Positions 1-6,141 of a DNA stretch of 10,422 nucleotides are shown piece after piece. The stretch's first letter is position 1. Each line of letters opens with the position of its first letter. Position numbers and translations under genes: made by a program. A model generated the notes under the pieces. The model was given only the letters and a program-made list of their open reading frames with translations, searched no databases and was not told where the DNA came from. This DNA is from Dehalococcoidia bacterium (GTDB lineage Bacteria; Chloroflexota; Dehalococcoidia; Dehalococcoidales; W693). The DNA is taken from NCBI GenBank assembly GCA_030627335.1, contig DAOUSH010000008.1:1-10422 (forward strand). The letters run 5' to 3'.

Positions 1-2
1 AC

Positions 3-1883
3 CCTGTGGTGGTCGGCGAAGCCGGTGTCGGCAAGACGGCTATCGCCGAGGGGGTAGCCCAAAAAATCGCCGACGACGACGTCCCTGAATCCCTCAGGGG
101 CAAAAAAGTCCTGGCGTTGGATATGGGGGCGCTGGTCGCCGGCAGCAAGTTCCGCGGCGAGTTCGAGGAGCGGCTCAAGGCAGTAATTGACGAGGTACGG
201 GAGGCACAGGGCGAGGTAATACTGTTCATCGACGAGATTCATACCGTAGTCGGCGCTGGCGCCGCCGAAGGCTCCGTCGACGCCAGCAACATGCTCAAGC
301 CGGCACTGGCTCACGGCGAGCTGAGGTGTATCGGCGCCACCACGCTGGACGATTACCGCAAGTTCATTGAGAAGGACAAAGCCCTGGAGCGACGCCTGCA
401 ACCGGTCTTCGTCAGCGAGCCCGATGCCGAGGCTGCGCTGGAGATACTGAAGGGTCTGCGGCCCAGGTACGAAGCACATCACAAGATTAAAATCAACAAC
501 CAGGCGCTGGAGGCGGCGGTCAACCTGAGCCAGCGCTACATCTCCGACCGACACCTGCCGGATAAAGCCATTGATTTAATTGACGAAGCCGCCTCAAAAA
601 TACGCCTCGATACCGAGAGCGCACCGCCGGAGGTCAGGTCGCTGGAGAGTCGCCTCAAACAGCTAACCAACGAGGAGGAGGCCGCCTCACAAAAGCAGGA
701 ATACGAGCAAGCCGCCCAGCTCAAGGCGGAAAGACTGCGCCTGGAAGAGGAATACAAACAGGCTAAGAGCCAGTGGCTCAAGCAGCAGAAGATTACAGAG
801 GAGGTCGGCGAGGAGGACATAGCCCGGCTGGTCGCCAGTTGGACAGGCATTCCGGTATCCCAGATGCTGGAGGGCGAAGCTGAAAAGTTTCTATATATGG
901 AAGAGCGCATCCACGAGCGGCTAGTCAACCAGGAGGCGGCGGTCAAGGCTATCTCGGAGGCTATCCGGAGGAGCCGCGCCGGACTCAAGGACCCGCGGCG
1001 ACCCATCGGCAGCTTCATGTTCCTGGGGCCCACCGGCGTCGGCAAGACCGAGCTGGCAAAAACCCTTGCCTGGTTCCTCTTCGGTGATGAAAACGCCATG
1101 GTGCGCCTGGATATGTCGGAGTATCAGGAAAAACACACCGTGTCACGGCTTATCGGAGCCCCACCGGGTTACATCGGCTACGACGAGGGCGGCCAGCTTA
1201 CCGAGCTGGTAAGACGACGCCCCTACCGGGTAATCCTGCTGGACGAGATTGAAAAGGCACACCCCGAGGTGTTCAACGGCCTGCTACAGGTACTGGACGA
1301 CGGGCGGCTGACCGATGGCCACGGGCGGACGGTGGACTTCAAGAATACCGTAGTTATAATGACCTCCAACGCCGGCGTCGAGCTTATCAAGCGCGAAGCT
1401 GCATTCGGCTTTGCCTCACAGAAGGACAGGGGTAAAGCCGCCAAGGACAGCTATGAACGAATGAAAGATAAGGTGATGGCTGAGGTTAAAAGGACCTTTC
1501 GCCCCGAGTTCCTCAACCGCGTGGACGAAATAATAGTCTTCCACGAGCTGACCGAGGAGCAACTCAGGGATATCGTTGACCTGATGGTAAAAGATTTACA
1601 GAAACGCCTCGCCGACCACAAGCTGACAATCGAGATTAGCGATAACGCCAAGTCATGGCTGGCCCAAATCGGCTACGACCCGACCTACGGTGCACGACCT
1701 TTAAGACGAGCCATCGAGCAGTATGTGGAGAATCCCCTTTCCAGCAGGCTACTGCGTGGCGAATTCAAAGAGGGCGATGCCATCCGGGTCGACCGGAGCG
1801 ATGACGGCTTAACCTTTAAGGCAAAGAAAACCAGGGCAACCGGCAGGAAAAACCGCTCAAGGCAGGAGAAACTTGGAGACTGA
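3..1883 (+). CDS. clpC: ATP-dependent Clp protease ATP-binding subunit ClpC (5' partial)
   Basis: AAA+ (Hsp100) unfoldase that threads substrate proteins into the ClpP peptidase in the cytoplasm. The reading frame is open to the left edge, so the Clp N-domain and the start of D1 (about 200 residues) lie outside. Counting from the GTG at position 6, D1 shows Walker A GEAGVGKT (residues 4-11), Walker B ILFIDE (72-77) and an arginine-finger LERR (127-130). A short middle region (about 205-265) contains a UVR-like [11 protein letters not shown] segment (232-242). D2 shows Walker A GPTGVGKT (341-348), Walker B ILLDE (410-414), pore loop GYIGYDEGG (388-396) and sensor-2 GARPLRR (562-568). The short UVR-bearing middle domain separates it from ClpB, whose coiled coil is far longer. 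A FGF tripeptide (467-469) sits where ClpC/ClpA carry the ClpP-docking loop. The tail (607-622) is strongly basic. The stop overlaps the next gene's start by 11 bases, so the two are probably co-transcribed. Confidence 0.95.
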   Translation, partial: PVVVGEAGVGKTAIAEGVAQKIADDDVPESLRGKKVLALDMGALVAGSKFRGEFEERLKAVIDEVREAQGEVILFIDEIHTVVGAGAAEGSVDASNMLKPALAHGELRCIGATTLDDYRKFIEKDKALERRLQPVFVSEPDAEAALEILKGLRPRYEAHHKIKINNQALEAAVNLSQRYISDRHLPDKAIDLIDEAASKIRLDTESAPPEVRSLESRLKQLTNEEEAASQKQEYEQAAQLKAERLRLEEEYKQAKSQWLKQQKITEEVGEEDIARLVASWTGIPVSQMLEGEAEKFLYMEERIHERLVNQEAAVKAISEAIRRSRAGLKDPRRPIGSFMFLGPTGVGKTELAKTLAWFLFGDENAMVRLDMSEYQEKHTVSRLIGAPPGYIGYDEGGQLTELVRRRPYRVILLDEIEKAHPEVFNGLLQVLDDGRLTDGHGRTVDFKNTVVIMTSNAGVELIKREAAFGFASQKDRGKAAKDSYERMKDKVMAEVKRTFRPEFLNRVDEIIVFHELTEEQLRDIVDLMVKDLQKRLADHKLTIEISDNAKSWLAQIGYDPTYGARPLRRAIEQYVENPLSSRLLRGEFKEGDAIRVDRSDDGLTFKAKKTRATGRKNRSRQEKLGD

Positions 1884-2523
1884 TACCAGCGCCAGGCCAG
1901 ACACCGGCACCAAGCTAGACAAGGTAAAACGCATCCTTAAAAGGTGGGACTTGTGGGTAGGCATCCTGACCATCTCCCTGACCTTCGGCCTGGCGATAGC
2001 AGTGGTCTTCTACTGGCAGTCATTCCAGGAACAGGCGAGCTATAGCTACCTGGGGCTGTTCTTCGTCAGTGTCCTGGGTGGGGTTACTGTCTTTATTCCG
2101 GTACCGTCGGTGGCAGTACAGTTCACCATGGGGGCGGTGTTAAATCCAGCTATAGTAGGCACCGTCGCTGGTCTGGGTTCCGCTATCGGCGGCACCATCA
2201 TCTACCTCTTCGGGCGCGGCGGGCGCGGCATTTTCCACAGGGACAGCTTATCTTTGCCCAAATACGACAATTTTATAGCCCGATGGACGTCCCGCATTAT
2301 GGGCTGGGCTCAGCACAAAGGCTCTCTGGCCATCTTTTTAATGTCGGCGGTGCTCAACCCCTTCTTTTTCCCGATGGCTTTCGCCATCGGTGCCAGCCGC
2401 TTCAAGCTGTGGAAGTTTTTCCTTATGTGCTGGGCGGGCAACACGGTCAAGAGCATGATGATCGCCTATCTGGGTTACTTCGGCCTGGGCGCCCTGCTGA
2501 GGTGGATAGGAATAGATATTTAG
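1873..2523 (+). CDS. VTT-domain (SNARE-associated/DedA-like) integral membrane protein
   Basis: Predicted 216-residue inner-membrane protein of the VTT/DedA superfamily (Pfam SNARE_assoc), some members of which act in lipid scrambling or membrane homeostasis; the substrate here is unknown. A soluble, charged N-terminus (1-26) is followed by hydrophobic stretches at about 28-48, 58-90, 92-114, 150-174 and 178-206. The family-like core is the glycine-rich segment [20 protein letters not shown] (100-119). The start is TTG at 1873: an AGGAGA lies 5 to 6 bases upstream inside the clpC 3' end, and no better start is available. It overlaps clpC by 11 bases, implying translational coupling. The FGRGGRG turn is encoded by a perfect 9-bp tandem repeat. 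The VTT assignment is by pattern and moderately sure; exact subfamily (TVP38, YqaA or other) cannot be told. Confidence 0.75.
   Translation: METDTSARPDTGTKLDKVKRILKRWDLWVGILTISLTFGLAIAVVFYWQSFQEQASYSYLGLFFVSVLGGVTVFIPVPSVAVQFTMGAVLNPAIVGTVAGLGSAIGGTIIYLFGRGGRGIFHRDSLSLPKYDNFIARWTSRIMGWAQHKGSLAIFLMSAVLNPFFFPMAFAIGASRFKLWKFFLMCWAGNTVKSMMIAYLGYFGLGALLRWIGIDI
2212..2229 (+). repeat. 9-bp tandem repeat inside the VTT gene
   Basis: The unit GGGCGCGGC occurs twice head to tail (2212-2220 and 2221-2229). It is in frame and encodes the repeated Gly-Arg-Gly of the FGRGGRG turn, so it looks like a small in-frame duplication at a conserved loop. Confidence 0.7.
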
Positions 2524-2550
2524 CCAAGATGCAGGAAGGAGCTTTAGATA

Positions 2551-3138
2551 ATGAAACTGCGCCATGCTATAGTAGAAAGACTGGCATACCTTCTCTTCGG
2601 CAATAACATTGTTGTCGGTCTTCATATAAAAAAACAGCTGGAGTTTTTAAGAGAGCATATCCCGCCCGGCTTCCAGCACAGAAAGATGGACGACCTGGGC
2701 TGTGGCGACGGCAAGGTAACCATACGGCTAAAAGATATCTTCCTGCCGGAAAGTCTTCGCTGTTTCGACGTCAATCCCGGGCTGGTCAGGCGCACCGGTA
2801 AGAAGGGCTTATGTGCCGAGGTTATGAACCTGGAGCAAGACTTCCCCAGCGGAGAGCTGGCGGTGATGTGGGGGTCTCTACACCACCTGCAGGACATGGC
2901 AGGCTGTCTTGATAAACTCAGGCAGAACTACAAGATGGTCTTCATCAGGGAGCCTCTGAAAGAAGCCGGCGTAAGCTGGCTGGAGCTCGGTCACCCAACC
3001 AGTAAAGGGGATGTGGAGAGTCTGGTATCCAAGCACCTGCCCGGCGCCCGCATCCTTTTCCAGAACAACGCCGCTTTTATATTCTACGAAAGCCAGCCTG
3101 AACAGCAGCAGGGCAACAGCGGCAAGGTCCAGAATTGA
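2551..3138 (+). CDS. class I SAM-dependent methyltransferase, substrate unknown
   Basis: Small (195 residues) Rossmann-fold methyltransferase. The SAM-binding motif I is MDDLGCGDGKV (46-56), an acidic residue at the end of strand 2 appears in CFDVNP (71-76), and VMWGSLHHLQD (105-115) matches the motif after strand 4 common in these enzymes. The C-terminal part is short, and the last 15 residues are a polar Gln/Asn/Ser tail. Start ATG has a strong AGGAAGGAG Shine-Dalgarno (2533-2541), 9 bases upstream. It lies 27 bases after the VTT gene and is probably in the same transcript. The acceptor (lipid, small molecule or protein) cannot be inferred; proximity to a membrane protein is only a weak hint. 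The downstream purF promoter begins at its stop codon. Confidence 0.8.
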   Translation: MKLRHAIVERLAYLLFGNNIVVGLHIKKQLEFLREHIPPGFQHRKMDDLGCGDGKVTIRLKDIFLPESLRCFDVNPGLVRRTGKKGLCAEVMNLEQDFPSGELAVMWGSLHHLQDMAGCLDKLRQNYKMVFIREPLKEAGVSWLELGHPTSKGDVESLVSKHLPGARILFQNNAAFIFYESQPEQQQGNSGKVQN

Positions 3139-3164
3139 CCGACAGGCAGTAGATAGTTTATAAT
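3135..3164 (+). promoter_or_regulatory. sigma-70-type promoter of purF
   Basis: A -35 box TTGACC (3135-3140, 5 of 6 to consensus) and a perfect -10 box TATAAT (3159-3164) are separated by 18 bases. Transcription would begin near 3171, giving a leader of about 35 bases before purF. That is too short for a purine riboswitch, and no obvious PUR box is visible. The -35 box overlaps the TGA stop (3136-3138) of the methyltransferase gene, so the upstream operon could read through into purF. Confidence 0.7.
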
Positions 3165-3193
3165 AATTGTGCCTGAGCTATTCCGCCCTAAGA

Positions 3194-3213
3194 TTAAGAG
3201 GTAGGTGAATTTG
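3194..3213 (+). promoter_or_regulatory. Shine-Dalgarno and competing GTG/TTG starts of purF
   Basis: The AAGAGG around 3196-3201 lies only 3 bases before the GTG at 3205 but 9 bases before the TTG at 3211. An in-frame TAG (3202-3204) rules out anything further upstream. Spacing favours TTG, codon preference favours GTG. The choice changes the propeptide from six to four residues before the catalytic cysteine. Confidence 0.5.
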
Positions 3214-4626
3214 CACGAGGCCTGTGGTGTTTTTGGTGTCTGTGCTCCCAAAGAAGATATAGCTCGGCTTACCTATTTTGCCCTGTTTGCCCTACAGCAC
3301 CGGGGGCAGGAAAGCGCCGGCATCGCCACCACCGACGGCAGGAAGATTCAGGTCTATGCCAAGATGGGGCTGGTGTCCCATGTGTTCAACGAAGAAGCTC
3401 TCAGCAAGCTCACCGGCAATATCGCCATCGGCCACAACCGCTATTCCACCAGGGGCTCCAGCCGCAGTTACAATGTCCAGCCTATCGTCGTCGGCATTAA
3501 CTCAAACAGCCTGGCTATCGCCCATAACGGCAATATCACCAACGCCGAGCCGCTATACAAGGAGCTCTGCGAGCAGGGCTACACCTTCCATACATCCACG
3601 GATACCGAGGTTATCGCCAACCTTATCCTGTCATCCACCCAGAAGGACTGGGTAGGCAGGATAAGATACGCCATACGACGCCTCCAGGGAGCCTACTCTA
3701 TGGTTATAATGACCAAGGATACCCTCTATGCCGTCCGCGACCCTCTCGGTGTCCGCCCCTTGTGCCTCGGCGCTATCAATGGCAACAGGGTGGTAAGCTC
3801 GGAAAGCTGTGCTTTAGACCATATCGGGGCAGACCTTATCCGGGAAATAGAGCCCGGCGAGATAGTCGCCATTAACGCGGACGGAATCAAAAGCTACCGG
3901 GAAGAAGTGACCAAACAGGCTTCCTGTATCTTTGAATACATCTACTTTTCCCGTCCGGATAGCATTATAAACGGGCAGTTGATCCACACGGCAAGGCATA
4001 ATATGGGCATCGGCCTCGCCGAAGAACACCCTGTCGATGCCGACATTGTTATCGGCGTGCCCGATTCAGCTACCGCCGCCGGCTTCGGCTATGCCCTCAG
4101 GTCCAGTATACCGCCGGGAGAAGGTCTTATAAAGAACCGCTATATGGGACGCACCTTCATCGAGCCCGACCAGCGGCTAAGAGACCTCGGCGTCAAGCTG
4201 AAGTTCAATCCACTGCGCTCGGTACTGGAAGGCAAGCGGGTAGTCCTGGTAGATGACAGCATCGTCCGGGGCACCACCACGCCCAAGGTAATAAAGCTAC
4301 TGCGAAAGGCCGGCGCCAAAGAGGTGCATATGCGCGTCTGCGCCCCACCAATCCGCTACCCCTGCTTCTTCGGGGTGGATATGGCTACCCACCGGGAGCT
4401 AATCGCCTCTCAGAAAACCATACCCCAGATAAGGGACTACATCGGTGCCGACTCCCTGGGCTATCTGAGCGTCGACGGGCTGATTAAGGCAATAGGTTTA
4501 CCCCGGGATATCTTCTGTCTCGCGTGTTTTACCGGCGAATACCCGATGCCGGTACAGCTGGAGATGGATAAACTGGCACTGGAGACGGCGGCTACCGGTA
4601 ATAAGGTTCCAGTCAAACAGCAATAA
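3205..4626 (+). CDS. purF: amidophosphoribosyltransferase (PurF), Fe-S type
   Basis: First committed step of de novo purine synthesis: PRPP plus glutamine gives 5-phosphoribosylamine; cytoplasmic. The 473-residue protein has an N-terminal Ntn glutaminase domain with nucleophile Cys7 in EACGVFG, which must be exposed by removal of a short propeptide, and glutaminase motifs HRGQESAGI (32-40), HNRYSTRG (77-84) and AHNGNITN (106-113). The C-terminal phosphoribosyltransferase domain has the PRPP loop VVLVDDSIVRGTT (346-358). Four cysteines in the order known to bind the [4Fe-4S] cluster of Bacillus-type PurF are present: Cys241, Cys387, Cys438 and Cys441 (CLAC). It is thus the cluster-containing, oxygen-sensitive form rather than the E. 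coli form. Start GTG at 3205 is used here; TTG at 3211 is an equally good candidate on ribosome-binding spacing. It has its own promoter and heads the purine block with purM and purH. Confidence 0.95.
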   Translation: MNLHEACGVFGVCAPKEDIARLTYFALFALQHRGQESAGIATTDGRKIQVYAKMGLVSHVFNEEALSKLTGNIAIGHNRYSTRGSSRSYNVQPIVVGINSNSLAIAHNGNITNAEPLYKELCEQGYTFHTSTDTEVIANLILSSTQKDWVGRIRYAIRRLQGAYSMVIMTKDTLYAVRDPLGVRPLCLGAINGNRVVSSESCALDHIGADLIREIEPGEIVAINADGIKSYREEVTKQASCIFEYIYFSRPDSIINGQLIHTARHNMGIGLAEEHPVDADIVIGVPDSATAAGFGYALRSSIPPGEGLIKNRYMGRTFIEPDQRLRDLGVKLKFNPLRSVLEGKRVVLVDDSIVRGTTTPKVIKLLRKAGAKEVHMRVCAPPIRYPCFFGVDMATHRELIASQKTIPQIRDYIGADSLGYLSVDGLIKAIGLPRDIFCLACFTGEYPMPVQLEMDKLALETAATGNKVPVKQQ

Positions 4627-4663
4627 CCCCCGGTTATAAGGCTAATTCTCTCTTACTTTTTGA

Positions 4664-4692
4664 TTGCAACAGGGCTTCTCCAGTGCTATGAT
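4664..4692 (+). promoter_or_regulatory. extended -10 promoter for the small membrane protein (and purM)
   Basis: A -35-like TTGCAA (4664-4669, 4 of 6) is 17 bases before TATGAT (4687-4692, 5 of 6). The -10 box is preceded by TG with one spacer base, the extended -10 pattern. The predicted start near 4699 leaves a leader of roughly 44 bases. It would drive the 68-residue gene and, by read-through, purM, which has no evident promoter of its own. Confidence 0.6.
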
Positions 4693-4742
4693 AAATCTCA
4701 TTAGGAATCGCTTGATAAAAAAGCGGAAGGAGGCTTTCTAAA

Positions 4743-4949
4743 ATGGGATGCGGTGTAATACTCGGAGCAGCTATACCCGGGTTCTTCTTAAGTTCTCTCT
4801 TTACCATGCTTTTATGGGGCAACATCGCCCCGCACTTCGGAGGAGGCTCAATAAGCTATGCTATGGCGATGCTGATAACCATCAGCCTCTGGATTGTGGT
4901 GGCACCTCTGGCGGCGGCCGCCGGCAAGAGTAAATGGTTCGGTAAATAG
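4743..4949 (+). CDS. small hypothetical two-helix membrane protein
   Basis: A 68-residue protein that I do not recognise. It consists almost wholly of two hydrophobic segments (about 5-27 and 37-60) joined by a short loop with His31 and a GGG run (33-35), and ends in a basic tail KSKWFGK. There is a strong AAGGAGG Shine-Dalgarno (4727-4733), 9 bases before ATG, and a good promoter upstream, so it is very likely expressed despite its size. It sits between purF and purM, 116 bases after purF and 41 bases before the proposed purM start. No signal-peptidase or lipoprotein site is evident, although Cys3 is near the N-terminus. A role in purine or nucleobase transport is not supported by sequence; position is the only link. 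Confidence 0.7.
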   Translation: MGCGVILGAAIPGFFLSSLFTMLLWGNIAPHFGGGSISYAMAMLITISLWIVVAPLAAAAGKSKWFGK

Positions 4950-4978
4950 GATCTAAGAACAGGCAAACGCTCTATTCT

Positions 4979-4993
4979 GGAGGCAATTAGATT
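4979..4993 (+). promoter_or_regulatory. Shine-Dalgarno and ATT start codon of purM
   Basis: GGAGG (4979-4983) is followed after 7 bases by ATT (4991-4993), directly after an in-frame TAG (4988-4990). No ATG, GTG or TTG lies in frame between here and GTG 5090, yet the conserved PurM N-terminus (TYKAAGVSIDAADRV) is encoded immediately downstream. The ribosome-binding spacing points to ATT as initiator. Confidence 0.65.
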
Positions 4994-5998
4994 AAACATA
5001 CATATAAAGCCGCCGGCGTCAGCATCGATGCCGCCGACAGAGTCAAGAAGCTGATTGCCAGGTATGCTCAGACCACGCTACGCCCCGAGGTGCTGGCTGG
5101 TCCCGGTCTATTCGGCGGACTTTTTGAATTCAAGGGATTTAAGCAACCGGTGCTGGTCTCCAGCGTCGACGGGGTCGGCACCAAGCTCAAGATTGCCAGC
5201 GCTCTGAACAAGCACGATACCATCGGCATTGACATTGTCAATCACTGTGTTAACGATATCTTTACCTGCGGCGCCGAGCCGCTCTTCTTCCTCGACTACA
5301 TCGCTATGGGCAAGCTGGCTCCAGACAGGGTAGAGGCTATTGTCCAGGGGTTGGCTAATGCCTGTCAGGAGGTCGGTTGCGCCCTAATCGGCGGCGAAAC
5401 AGCCGAGATGCCCGGGCTATACGCCGAAGGGGACTATGACCTGGCCGGCTTTATTATCGGCGCCGTTGATAAAGACAACATAATAGACGGCAAGACGATA
5501 ACCGCCGGCGATATCGCCATCGGCTTGACCTCCAGTGGTCTCCACACCAACGGCTATTCCCTGGCTCGTAAGGTTTTTGGCGATACTGCCGAGAAACTAA
5601 ACAAACATTATCCCGAGCTGGGCAGAACCATCGGCGAGGCGCTTTTGGAACCACACTGGTGCTACTACCGTCAACTCAAGCCGTTACTGCCCCTTATCAA
5701 AGGGATGGCGCACATCACCGGCGGCGGCTTGACTGGCAACGTGCCCCGAATTTTACCCGAAGGCTTGACGGCACAATTCGACAGTAAATCCTGGGCGGTG
5801 CCGCCCATCTTTCAGCTAATCCAGCGTCAGGGCGACGTGGATAAAGATGAGATGTTCCGCGTTTTTAATATGGGTATCGGCATGGTGCTTATCTGCTCAC
5901 CAGATAGCGTTGAACAGATAACCAGACAACTGCCTGAAGCCAAGGTTATCGGTGAAGTGGTGAAGCAAACCAGAGAGGCGAGGGTAGTTATTAAGTAA
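4991..5998 (+). CDS. purM: phosphoribosylformylglycinamidine cyclo-ligase (AIR synthetase), ATT start
   Basis: Fifth step of purine synthesis: ATP-dependent closure of FGAM to 5-aminoimidazole ribonucleotide, cytoplasmic. From ATT at 4991 it is 335 residues, close to the usual 340-350; starting at the first conventional codon, GTG 5090, would give 302 and lose 33 residues including TYKAAGVSIDAADRV, which matches typical PurM N-termini. Family motifs (full-length numbering): LFGGLFEF (about 40-47), DGVGTKLK (60-67), VNDIFTCGAEPLFFLDY (87-103), GGETAEMPG, SSGLHTNGYSLAR, the HITGGGLTGN glycine-rich segment and FNMGIGM near the C-terminus, all in the expected order. The domain pair is the AIRS/PurM fold shared with PurL and SelD. 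It follows the small membrane gene by 41 bases with no evident promoter, so it is probably on that transcript. Function is near certain; the start codon is the only uncertain point. Confidence 0.93.
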   Translation: MKHTYKAAGVSIDAADRVKKLIARYAQTTLRPEVLAGPGLFGGLFEFKGFKQPVLVSSVDGVGTKLKIASALNKHDTIGIDIVNHCVNDIFTCGAEPLFFLDYIAMGKLAPDRVEAIVQGLANACQEVGCALIGGETAEMPGLYAEGDYDLAGFIIGAVDKDNIIDGKTITAGDIAIGLTSSGLHTNGYSLARKVFGDTAEKLNKHYPELGRTIGEALLEPHWCYYRQLKPLLPLIKGMAHITGGGLTGNVPRILPEGLTAQFDSKSWAVPPIFQLIQRQGDVDKDEMFRVFNMGIGMVLICSPDSVEQITRQLPEAKVIGEVVKQTREARVVIK

Positions 5999-6012
5999 AA
6001 CAAAGGGGAACC

Positions 6013-6120
6013 TAAGAGGGGCACGCCTCTCTTAAAGTCTTTCCCCCCTCTCCCTTGAGGGAGAGGGGGATACAGGTCGAAGATCCAAGATTCTTTGAAC
6101 TCTTCGAGGGGAGAGTGTAA
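6013..6120. repeat. cluster of inverted repeats between purM and purH
   Basis: This stretch holds most of the 143-base purM-purH gap and contains several hairpin candidates. AGAGG/CCTCT (6015-6019 and 6026-6030) makes a weak 5-bp stem; the perfect 11-bp stem at 6044-6069 is the core; TCGAAGA/TCTTCGA (6077-6083 and 6101-6107) is a perfect 7-bp inverted repeat with 17 bases inside. No T-run follows any stem on either strand, so these are not standard intrinsic terminators. The look is that of a REP-like dispersed element. Weak promoter-like boxes TTGAAC (6095-6100) and TAATAT (6118-6123), 17 apart, match consensus at only 4 of 6 each and are not called. Confidence 0.5.
6044..6069. repeat. perfect 11-bp hairpin with TTGA loop
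   Basis: CCCCCTCTCCC (6044-6054) and GGGAGAGGGGG (6059-6069) are exact reverse complements around a TTGA tetraloop. The purine-rich arm reads the same motif type seen in many dispersed intergenic hairpin repeats. It could act as an mRNA stabiliser or processing site between purM and purH, or as an attenuating structure; it lacks the T-tract of an intrinsic terminator. Confidence 0.75.
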
Positions 6121-6141
6121 TATCAATAAACGGAGGTTTTT

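Noticed and set aside
536..1651. Long - strand open frames opposite clpC (for example 536-1099 and 1223-1444)
   Set aside because: They lie wholly opposite a strongly conserved ClpC frame and their translations are Ser/Arg-rich and low in complexity, as expected for antisense shadows.
2283..2606. 107-residue + strand frame overlapping the VTT gene and next start
   Set aside because: Out-of-frame shadow of the VTT gene; composition is not protein-like and it runs over the methyltransferase start.
3278..3655. 125-residue + strand frame inside purF
   Set aside because: Out-of-frame reading of a clearly conserved PurF glutaminase domain; translation is Ala/Pro/Ser repetitive.
4634..4825. 63-residue - strand frame between purF and the small membrane gene
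   Set aside because: It overlaps the promoter and start of the + strand gene with strong ribosome-binding site, and has no ribosome-binding signal of its own that I could see.
6095..6123. Possible purH promoter TTGAAC-17-TAATAT
   Set aside because: Each box matches consensus at only 4 of 6 and lies within inverted repeats; not enough to call.
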